Below are positions 55,113 to 64,000 of a stretch of 64,000 nt of DNA, in pieces. The translations under genes were made by a program, and so were the position numbers. Origin of the DNA: Vanessa cardui (taxonomy: Eukaryota > Arthropoda > Insecta > Lepidoptera > Nymphalidae); NCBI RefSeq assembly GCF_905220365.1, contig NC_061153.1, forward strand, positions 6,964,001-7,028,000. Direction: 5' to 3'. Within the stretch, counting starts at the first letter, position 1, and each line of letters begins with the position of its first letter. The notes below the pieces were generated by a model. It had not been told where the DNA came from, made no database searches, and saw only the letters and a list, made by a program, of their open reading frames with translations.

Positions 55113-55551
55113 TTTGGCAGTTAACCAATTTTATAAGAGTTGTTTATTTATATTACGAATATTTTCTAATATTGTTCTTGTTTGTTTATAGTCTAGGTAA
55201 AATTAATTTATTTGTCTTTATTGGTATGTTTATATTTAGTATTTTTGTCTACGCTTACTATATACTTTTGTTAAGGCTGGATAATGATCAAAATTATTGT
55301 AATTTGGAAACGCAATTTGTAACCCTCAATGACGTGTCCCCGGTCAGTATGATAAAATATTTAATATTGTATAAAACTAATATAAAATTATTTATATATT
55401 TCCACATTAACTATTACGTTCATTTGAATAACTCTAAGTATATACATCATTCTTTTATATACAGCTTAGTATTATTTTATGAAACGGTCATATTTTGTGC
55501 ATCTCATTTATTTTTTATCTCTTTGTATATTTTTTTTACTTACTATAAAAA
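55113..55551 (+). other. LINE F ORF1-ORF2 spacer
   Basis: 440 bp of T-rich DNA between the stop of ORF1 and the ATG of ORF2. A 127-codon frame inside (55172-55555) is Phe/Tyr/Ile-rich and shows no domain; I regard it as a composition effect. Confidence 0.55.
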
Positions 55552-58401
55552 ATGATCAATTATAAAAATCTTAAATTGGGTTTGTTCAACCCGGGTTCGC
55601 TTGGCTCACATCACGACGAGTTTATAGTGCTTATGGAGCGCCATGAGGTAGATGTTATAGCAATTAACGAGACATGGTTGCGCCCGGGAGAGGAGGGCAG
55701 AGCTCCTGTTGTGCCTGGCTACCGGTTGCGACACATACCACGGCCAGCAGAAATACGTTCACGAGGTGGGGGTGTCGGTTTTTACGTCAAACGCGGTATA
55801 TCTGTGTGTACACTTGTACATCCGATATCACCCCTTGTGGAACAAATGTGGGTAAGTATCAAAATAAATAGCAAAACTATAATTGTCGGCACAGCATACC
55901 GCCCTCCCTGGGGAAATATTACAACCTTCTTTGACGCCTTGACAGAATCTATAGGTAGCTTACCCTATCATGATAATCTGTACTTATTAGGAGATTTTAA
56001 TATTAATTATATTGGCACTCGAGATCATCATAAGCAGGCATTGGACTTGTTCCTTTCAACTCATGACTTAACACAATATGTCACAGAACCAACACATTTT
56101 ACACCTAATAGTGAGACTATGATTGATCTTATTTGCTCAAATACTCCGGTTGGTAAAATTACAGTAGACCACGTAGCGGAATTCGGTGGCCATGCCTTTA
56201 TATCCTGCGAAATAACTATTAAAAAAAATAAAATCTTACCAAAAACTATTGCGATTAGACCTTTAAAAGATATTAATTCAGAACACCTTACTGAAGCACT
56301 TAATTTAATTAACTGGCAGAGCGTGAAGAATATCGAGGATATAAACGACATGGTGGCCGTATTCACTAGTAATTTGCTGTGGGTATTTGACTTAGTTGCG
56401 CCTATTAAAATGATTTATATTAAGGAAGATCAGTACCCCTGGATAACGTATAATATAAAGTTATTGATGGATCGTCGGAATGAGGCACACGTTAAGGCAA
56501 AAAGATCTGGGTCGGAAACAAGTAAAAATTATTATAAAGACTTAAAATCGCAGGTCACTCAAGCAATTTATCGAGAGAAGTCGGCTTATTTTAATTTCCA
56601 TATAAACTCAAATATCAAAAACTCAATTATACTTTGGAGTCACTTAAAAAAGCATGTTAACATAAAACAAAGGCATAATAATATTATACCAGAAGAACTT
56701 AATGATCCGAATACGATAAATAACCATTTTTTGAACATTCCTGGTAGCAACTACGTTTCTCCGTCGACAATCGATTATTATGAGATGCATAAATATGGCT
56801 CAGCTATTTTCACGTTGGTTACTGTCGATGAATTTGAGGTCTTAAAAACGGTACACTCTTTAAAGTAAAATGCTATGGGTATAGACAGTATCTCATTGGA
56901 TATGCTCCTACTGACTTTACCGACTACACTGGCACATATCACTACAGTTATAAATAAATCTATTACAAGCAACACATTTCCGACCTTGTGGCAGACGGCT
57001 CTAGTGAGACCTATACCCAAGAAAGACAACGTTAGTGAATTTAAGGATCTTCGACCAATAAGCATATTACCTTGTATTTCAAAGATATTGGAGAGAATTG
57101 TGTGTAACCAGTTAACAGGATTCTTAGAGGCTCACAATATCTTACCCACAAGACAGTCCGGGTTTCGAAAACATCACAGCACTACTACCGCGTTATTGGA
57201 TGTGATTGACAATGTGTTATGTGCACAGGATAGGGGTGAGGGTACGATTCTTGTTTTGTTAGATTTCTCGCGTGCCTTTGACACAATAAATAGGACTTTA
57301 TTTTTAGCAAAACTGAGATATTACGGGTTCAGCTGTAACGCAATTAAATGGTTTTCTAGTTATTTAGGAAATCGTAAACAAATTGTAGAGGTAATAAATG
57401 AGGATGGCTCGAGGGCTCTCTCTGATTGTTGTTCCGTTCACAGAGGCGTCCCCCAAGGATCAATATTAGGGCCTATTATCTTTGCGCTTTACTGTGCGGA
57501 TATAGTTGAAAATATAAAACATTGTAATTATCATATTTATGCTGATGATATACAAATATACTTATCTTTTAAAAATTTAGAAGCAAATATGGCTATACGA
57601 AATTTAAATGATGATCTTAAACGTATTTCAGAATGGTCAGATTGTCATAATCTCATTTTAAATCCGATAAAAACCAAATATATAATTTTAGGAACAAAAA
57701 AACATGTCAATTTAATTAATGACCTAAATCCATTCTTGCATATCAAAGGAGAAAGAATAGACCGAGTCACGGAAGCACGAAGTTTGGGCTTGTTGATCGA
57801 CGAGCAATTAACATTCGAAAAGCACACTATAAATACAGCTCGCAATTGCTTTTACAGGCTAAAAGTCTTATATCAGATCCGGGACGTGCTAAGTAAAGAT
57901 ATGCGTATAAAATTATGCGACACTTTAGTGCTTTCGAAGTTTAATTATGCTGATGCGGTCATCGGGCCTAGATTACTCACACGCACCAAAAATCTTATAC
58001 AGCGGGTACAAAATGCATGTATAAGGTACTGTTTCAAAATACCGCCTCGCGCACATGTTTCCCCTTACCTCAACAACGCCCGAATAGCGAGGATGGAATA
58101 CCGTAGGCAACTGCACTTTGCAACCTTGTTGTTTGGTGTAATTAAAAATAAAACGCCTATATATCTATATAATAAACTGAGCTGGGCCAATGAAAGTAAT
58201 AGAAGTTACCAAACGAGAGCTTCATCTTATATGCTGAATGTGCCGTCACACCGCACAGCAGCATTCCGCGGCAGTTTTCGGTACGCAGCAACGAGGTGTT
58301 GGAACAACATCCCCCCTCCGCTTCGGATCCTAAAGACCATAAAAACATTTAATATTAAATACAAAAAATATTTATTTAATCTACAGTTAGAATCGGAATA
58401 A
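55552..58401 (+). pseudogene. LINE F ORF2: endonuclease-reverse transcriptase
   Basis: A 950-codon frame with one in-frame TAA at 56866-56868. Endonuclease: KLGLFNPGSLGSHHDEF, INETWLRPGE, RSRGGGVGFYVKRG, LYLLGDFNINYIG, EFGGHAFISCE. RT: RPIPKKDNVSEFKDLRPISI, TRQSGFRKHHSTTTALLDVI, LLDFSRAFDTINRTL, RGVPQGSILGPIIFALYCAD and YADDIQIY. The C-terminal block ends in a Trp-containing WNNIPPPLR segment. The nonsense codon lies between the endonuclease and RT; everything else is intact, so the copy is probably only recently dead. Confidence 0.88.
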
Positions 58402-59573
58402 TAAATATATATTCGTATTTGTGTATATGTATAATTATATATATGGTTGTATGTGTTTCTATGTATATATGTTTATATTAGTTATATAAACATTATTATT
58501 ACATATACATAATCTTAAAAAATTGGCTTCGTTCTCGAGTTACATAACTATGGCGTGACATCGGCTTAATTACCTTGTAATTTTTATTTAATTTTTTTTA
58601 ATTTATTCTTTTTAATTTGTATTTTTGTTTTTTTTTATTCTTTTTTATTTTCAATAACCATATAGATCTTCGATTATATATTAATATAGTACTAAAATAT
58701 AACATACATTAATATCTAATTTTCTTTACCTAGGTATATAAATATTAATTATATATCATCTTACCTTAATGGTATGGCTCCGCTGCTTGCATGGTGTTGT
58801 TCCAACTACTATACGTTAGTTATGCTGAGAAAACTGCCGCTAATAATGAGGTTTTATTATTTGATTTTATCGTTGGGTAGTCTAGAAATCAAAGAAAGTA
58901 TCTCATTAGTTATTTTTAATATAAGCTCACATACTTTATTATTATATGTAATATATTTATACCTTAAACTCTTACGTCCACCGAGTACTTTTCTTTTCTT
59001 TTTGTGTCCACTGAATTCACTATAATTATAATACAATTAAAATGCACGCGTCACGCGACCACCGGCGCGCGGCGCACGTGGCATTGTAATAACATTCCTA
59101 GTGATCCTATTTCTCCATAACTGGTTTTGCTTTATACAAAATATAAATATATTTGCGTGTGGTTTTATTGAATGAATAAATTATTATTTAATGTATGCAA
59201 TTTATCTTATAAATAAATTATATGTGTAATGTCTATTGTCTTTATTTTAAATTTTAGTATTTGTATTTTAATTGGGTCACCGCCCGTCAGTAGGTATATA
59301 AAAAAAAAAAAAGGGTACCATTGAAAATCAGCATTAGGTGTCCACACCTTTGATTTGCTGAATGGTATACCTATTTGGGACACGTCACGTATATTGTAGT
59401 TGTTATTTTTCTTTATATTTGTTTTTGTATCGTTACTTTTTTTTATTGTTCATTTTATTTCTTTTTTTTTTGTGTATATTTATTATTATTTTTACTTGTT
59501 ATTTTGTACCAAGTGTCATGTTGTCCCAAATAAAAGTGTTCTTTCTTTCTTTCTTCTTTCTTCTTTCTTCTCC
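58402..59573 (+). other. LINE F 3' UTR
   Basis: 1.17 kb, mostly A/T-rich, with one CpG-rich patch near 59048-59085. Small frames (58774-59025, 59362-59577) show no domain. A pair 'gtaccattgaaaatcagca' and 'tgatttgctgaatggtatacc' (59319-59370) can pair as a hairpin near the 3' end and may be the RT recognition structure. Confidence 0.5.
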
Positions 59574-60274
59574 TTAGGCGCAGTACTATCTCAAGGTCCT
59601 ATAGGTAGTGACCATCCTATTGCTTATGCCAGTAGAACACTTAGTGACTCTGAGTCACGTTATAGTACAATTGAGCGTGAGCTATTAGCAATAGTTTGGG
59701 CGATAAAACATTTCCGACCATACTTATGTGGCCGAAAGTTTACACTTTACACTGATCACCGTCCATTAGCTTGGTTATATTCTCTTAAGGAGCCAAATAG
59801 TAAGTTAACCCGTTGGCGGTTACGTTTACAAGAATATGATTTTGAAGTAATTTATAAGAAAGGTAAACAAAATACAAATGCAGATGCTCTTTTCCGTATA
59901 AAATTAAATGCAATAGGATCAGACGACAATACTTCTATAGCAGTAAATGTCGATGAAAAGGAAACTCTTCTTCAAGACCACTTACAAGACGTAACTAATC
60001 AAATTCTAGAATTAACCGGGAGACGTAATACAGATGACTCTAGAACTGTTACTGTAACTGACTCTGAGGCGACCATATCAGTTTGTTCTGAAGATTTAAC
60101 TGAAATCGAGCCTCAAAACCAAAACACTTCCAATTCTAGCTCTATGGAGACTGTCCATTCGAATGTAGAATGTGATACTTCTGGTATTCCAATTTTACAT
60201 GAAGCTATCGATACTAAACCCAATCAAATATTAGTTTTTTCATGGCTTAAAAACGAACTTCGAGTTAAGTAATC
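59574..60274 (+). pseudogene. Gypsy-2 pol: RNase H
   Basis: After LINE F the pol frame resumes: LGAVLSQGPIGSDHPIAYAS, LSDSESRYSTIERELLAIVW, FRPYLCGRKFTLYTDHRPLA, EYDFEVIYKKGKQNTNADAL. These are the Ty3/Gypsy RNase H blocks with the catalytic E and D. The acidic linker that follows ends at an in-frame TAA (60270-60272), after which the same frame carries on. Confidence 0.85.
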
Positions 60275-61551
60275 AAGACCAAAACAGAAAATAATTGAGG
60301 TTTTCTTACCATTAAATAACTTTGAATTAATAAAACAATTTCTTAAAGAATATATCCGCCCCAAAATTAAATACTTTATATATTTCGAACATTCAGAACA
60401 TAGGAGAGATTTTGCTAAAACAATAATTTCCTTATTTAAAAAAGATACTGTAGACATTAAAGAATGTACCGAACGCATAATTTTTGTTAAAGACGAGGCT
60501 GAACAAAAAGCAATAGTAATAAAATACCATCAGGGAAAAACTTGTCACCGCGGTATAAAAGAAACAATAACTAGGATTAAACGAAATTATTTTTGGCATA
60601 ATATGCAGGAAACCATTACGGCATTAATAAACGCATGTGAACTCTGTCGTAAAATGAAATATGATAGGAGACCTATTAACCCCGTACTTCAATTAACCCA
60701 AACACAAGATGCCCCGTTTCAGGAAATGTTTATAGATTTATTTAACATTGAAGGAAAGTATTATTTAACATTAGTAGACGCTTTTAGTAAACTTGGTCAA
60801 GCAATAGAAGTCAGTAGCAGATCCACCCCAGAAGTAGTTCGCGCGTTACTTAAATACTTTTCTTATTAGGTACACCGACCTAAAAAGATAACTTCTGATC
60901 CAGGTACAGAGTTTAATAATGAGTTAATGAAAGAATTAGCAGAAATGTACAAGATTGAACTACATATCACTACTCCTAATAACCCAAATTCTACAGGTAT
61001 TGTAGAAAGGTTTCACTCTACGTTAATAGAGATATATAGATTAGCCAAATACGAACATAAGTTCACGGACGTTGCTTCCATCATGACTTACTCTATCATG
61101 GCATACAACCACACTATTCATAGTGCCACTGGTTTAACGCCTTTCGAAGTAGTATTTGGTCATACCGATTCTAGTAATGTATTTGATGTCGATTTCCAAA
61201 AATTTTATATACAACAATTACTTAAAGATCATATAAAACGCACAAAATACCTATATCAATATATTTCCAATAAGATATACGAAAATAAAGATAAAGAAAG
61301 AAAAAGGAGAGGTGGTGAACAAGAAATAGATTTAAGCGTTGATAAAACTATATTTGCGAAAGTAGTTAACACGAGAAAAAGTAAGGATAAGCCCCCTTAT
61401 CAAAAGGCAATTGTTAGAGGAGAAACTTCCCGTAATTAAGTTTATTAAGTTACGGGTACTACACCCGTAACTATTAGAGAGCGACAAACTAAAGTCCCGC
61501 TTAAAAATATAAAACGACCTCCACAGGTGGTGCATAATCGCCCTGGCGATG
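60275..61551 (+). pseudogene. Gypsy-2 pol: integrase
   Basis: In frame after the TAA: a zinc finger (H..GKTCHRGIKETITR, CELCRKMK), the core with FIDLFNIEGKYYLTLVDAFS (D), an in-frame TAG near 60867, ITSDPGTEFNN (D) and TGIVERFHSTLIEIYR (E), then NHTIHSATGLTPFEVVFGHT. The C-terminus is basic with a KARL-like region and continues past a stop at 61437 in frame-shifted form (RPPQVVHNRPG). So the integrase is complete in motifs but has at least two nonsense codons. Confidence 0.85.
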
Positions 61552-61562
61552 ATGAAGAACTC

Positions 61563-61739
61563 CCAATCCCTTCGACTTCAAAAGATTGAAGGTAATCCGG
61601 GCCTATTACCCGTCAAACAGGGCCAGGCTTATAAACAGGAAAATAAATGGGTTATTATTAAAATAATAGATTTAATTTCCATTTTTGCCGATTTAGAGTT
61701 TAATATAAATAGATATAGTGATTTTAATAAGTTAATTAA
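61563..61739 (+). pseudogene. Gypsy-2 env, N-terminal fragment
   Basis: The frame after pol encodes about 55 residues with an N-terminal LLPVKQGQAY motif and WVIIKIIDLISI, comparable in position and style to the env start of the minus-strand Gypsy. It is cut at TTAA (61736-61739) by the piggyBac element. No cleavage site, fusion segment or membrane anchor remains. Confidence 0.55.
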
Positions 61740-64000
61740 CCCTAGATCACTAAACATATTTTGGTGTTACACTGTGACTAAGTATTAGTCTGAAAAACTA
61801 TAAATTGAAACCACTTTTTTATTATTATATTTTAATCAATGTTTACGAAATTACAAAATAAGAAAGATGTCTTATTATATTAACGAAATACTGAAAAAAA
61901 AAACCGAACAATTAATCTTTGCATTCATCGCATATTGGCGTAGAATGTTCGCCACAAATGGCCTTTTTACAGGAGTGGCAGGAGTATTTGGTTATCCTGT
62001 GCTTCTGATATGGACAAAATGAGCAAATTTTACGCTTTTTGGGTTGAGGCTCAGATGTGCTTGGTATATTTTCTTGAATTTTTAAAATATCTCTGATACA
62101 GCTTTTGATACTCCGTTTCAAAGTAACAGTCTCCAGACGTTCTCTCAACCAGGGTTCAACTAGGTTATCTGCCAATGTCTGCACAAATTTTCTGCGTTTC
62201 ATAGGTTTTTGTCTCTGTCTCACTTTATTTGATGCATATATTACGTATGTGTTAATCATACATAGGTTCAAAACATTGTAAAATATGCATTGAGGCCATC
62301 TATTAGTTTTGCGATTACAACCCATATTTGAGCACATCTGATCAACAGTATCCACAGCCCCCTTTGTGCTATTATAGAAATGAATTATCTCTGGCTTGTT
62401 GGTGGTACTGTTTATGTGTGGCTGGTCATGAGCAGTAGATAGTAAGTAAACAACTTTATTAGATTTAGGTTTATATGACACCAAAGTCTTTTCATGGTCA
62501 AAACAAAACATTGATGTGCCCACCAGTCGCTGTTTTGAATTTTTCATTTCTTGCGGAATTTCTCTTTTATTACTGCGTAATGTGCCAACGATGGTAAGTT
62601 TATAAGGAGGCTGCAATAGTTCTGAAGCTAATGGAATGGATGTAAACCAGTTATCCATTGTTATATTTCTATTAGATCCAAAGACTGGTTCACAAAGGTG
62701 CTTTACAAAATGTATTGCCAAAGGCATATTATCAGCAATGGTTCCTTTACCTAAATATGGAGTAGCATTATAAACGTATTTTGAGTGGGAATCGGCAACC
62801 ATCACAATTTTTATTCCATACTTGTTTGGTTTATTTGGTATGTACATACGAAATGGGCAACGTCCTCTGAACCCCACCAGTTGTTCATCGACAGTCAGAT
62901 TAGACGTAGGTTTGTACCATCTTTTGCAATTGTCAATAAATTGTTCCCAAAATTTCCTGATTGGTGCAAATTTATCTGTAGCTCTCCGTTCTGGCCTCGT
63001 AGAATCGTCATCATAACGAAGGCATCTGATAAAAAATCAAATCTTTCAGCACTCATACATGCTTTGAAAACGTTTCCATTTCGCTTGATATCAAATAAGA
63101 CTCTGGTAGGCAAATGATTGCTTTTTACTACCGCCGTTTGAAGAAGAAGGCCGAGCAGTGCTTTTATTTAATTAGCAGATGTATTTGAAGTCGTATGAGT
63201 TTCTGTCTTGTAGTTATTCTTTTTTACGTTGATTTTAGCATTAGTATGTATAACAATATCATTAATCATATCTTCAGTTATAAATAAATGGAATAAAACT
63301 GTCGGATCAATTGTATCCTTCGCTTCATTTACAGGTCCAGGTATGAAATGAATGATGATCCTAGATGAAGTACGAGTAGCTGAACTTCGCGGTGTAGTAG
63401 CCCATTTGTGTTTATTTTTCCCATATATATGGTTCTGTCTGGGACGTATTACTGGATCATAAGGCAAAGAAACTGGCGCAGCACGTTCTGAGCGCTGAGA
63501 AGAATCTTCATCAGAGTCAATAATCATGTTTCTATTGCGATTAGCTCTAGGCACGTTGATTTCTTCGTCAGATGACTCGTAAGATTCTTCTTCACTTTGA
63601 TCAGTGTTTATGTGAACGTCATTTTCCAAGTTATCGTCACTCTCCGAATCCGAAATTCCACCATCATGTTGTGCGTAGGGATTGCAATTGCTGGATCCAG
63701 CATACAGCAATCCAGCTGGATCCAGCGCCTTTTTAAACATGCTGGATCCAGCATACATCTTGATCCAGCGATGCGGATCCGCAAACGTATCAATTTCTAT
63801 TGTTTAGTTTTGAGTTGCCGCCATTTTCGAATCGGCGCGGCAACGTTGCCGTTCTGTCACCATAGCACGTGCCGCATGAAAGGCAACGCCGCCCGCCCCC
63901 TTACCACCTGTACCGCTTATGTTTGTTTATTTTATAAATCAAAGACAGTCGATGAGTTGAATAACTGCTCTCGTCTCGATAGAAAGTGTCTTTGTGTCAC
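61740..64000 (-). mobile_element. piggyBac element, right end beyond window
   Basis: The left end is CCCTAGATCACTAAAC directly after TTAA (61736-61739), the canonical piggyBac start. The transposase gene is on the minus strand. No mirrored end with TTAA occurs before 64000, so the element extends beyond the window. It landed in the env gene of Gypsy-2. The right 200 bases contain a CpG-rich patch (63830-63905) that probably belongs to its promoter side. Confidence 0.85.
61912..63758 (-). pseudogene. piggyBac transposase
   Basis: Read from the right: an acidic Ser/Asp/Glu-rich N-terminus, WATTPRSSATRTSSRIIIHF and LFITEDMINDIVIHTNAKIN, an in-frame TAA at about 63166, then LLGLLLQTAVVKSNH and RFDFLSD, a one-base shift in a T-run near 63030, and TVDEQLVGFRGRCPFRMYIP. 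The catalytic Asp residues are visible in VMVADSHSKYVYN, ITMDNWFTSIPLASELL and KGAVDTVDQMC. The end is a Cys-rich RING-like zinc domain (CSFCPYQKH, CHSCKKAICGEHS, CDECKD). The enzyme cuts and pastes at TTAA; this copy is inactive by one nonsense codon and one frameshift. Confidence 0.88.

Larger units (their letters stand above)
53696..59573 (+). mobile_element. LINE F, nearly full-length, inside Gypsy-2
   Basis: 5.9 kb with 5' UTR, PHD-type ORF1, ORF2, a long 3' UTR and a CCAAATAAAAGTG end followed by a pyrimidine-rich (TTCTTTC)n tail. It splits the Gypsy-2 RNase H between AIAY and LGAVLSQG, and its removal restores the frame. No clear target duplication. Its ORF1 type and 3' end place it in a different family from LINE A-C. 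Confidence 0.88.

Noticed and set aside
55172..55555. 127-codon hydrophobic frame between LINE F ORF1 and ORF2
   Set aside because: T-rich composition explains the Phe/Ile/Tyr content; no counterpart was seen in the other LINEs.
1..64000. CRISPR arrays, operons, ribosome binding sites, riboswitches
   Set aside because: The window is eukaryotic; the only regular arrays are a minisatellite and microsatellites.

Overview
The window is AT-rich eukaryotic DNA, almost certainly from a lepidopteran insect and probably a butterfly. The clues are a tRNA-derived SINE of the kind I know from butterflies, Lep-type Helitron ends (CTAGT terminus), LINE open reading frames with FP25K-like ORF1 proteins, errantivirus-like Gypsy elements and a piggyBac. 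There are no bacterial signals. Nearly all of the 64 kb is transposable-element sequence. The only possible host coding sequence I see is a short first exon of a MADF-domain protein (minus strand, 3701-3805) and one weak candidate exon near 1140-1249.

Layout. 1-4.0 kb: a LINE tail, an ORF1 fragment, two Helitron-type pieces, a terminal-inverted-repeat MITE, an unnamed interspersed repeat and the MADF exon. 4.0-5.67 kb: a Penelope-like element (minus) with RT and GIY-YIG endonuclease. 5.67-10.7 kb: a decayed errantivirus-like Gypsy (minus) with env, integrase, part of RT, protease and gag, plus a 15-bp minisatellite. 10.9-33.85 kb: one old LINE (LINE A) split by two younger insertions. The first is a nearly complete LINE B (13.67-19.37 kb). 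The second is a 12.5-kb DNA transposon (20.58-33.11 kb) with 1.6-kb terminal inverted repeats and an XPG/FEN-like nuclease protein. That transposon is itself interrupted by LINE C (24.48-28.30 kb).

33.85-38.35 kb: a DIRS-group tyrosine-recombinase retrotransposon, then an elaborate inverted-repeat block. 38.5-43.9 kb: a LINE ORF1 relic (LINE D) and a decayed LINE E carrying a SINE and an 81-bp Penelope snippet, both with 12-bp target duplications. 44.3-46.3 kb: a Tigger/pogo transposase relic, LINE scraps and rearranged Penelope pieces. 46.95-49.08 kb: a non-autonomous element with TTAA duplications. 49.9-50.1 kb: another SINE. 50.2-61.74 kb: a second errantivirus-like Gypsy (plus), split between RT and RNase H by a nearly full-length LINE F (53.70-59.57 kb). 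Its env is cut off by a piggyBac element that begins at TTAA/CCCTAG and runs past the right edge.

How the parts relate. The nesting gives a relative time order: LINE A, then LINE B and the XPG transposon, then LINE C inside the transposon; Gypsy-2, then LINE F and piggyBac. LINE B and LINE C keep uninterrupted ORF2 frames (978 and 979 codons), so they look young. The main candidate for a little-described system is the XPG-nuclease transposon, which I would place nearest the Academ superfamily. Other notable signals are a covarying 3' hairpin shared by five LINE copies and a spliced env leader in the minus-strand Gypsy. No tool was run: all family calls rest on motifs read by eye, and clade names within the LINEs are tentative.
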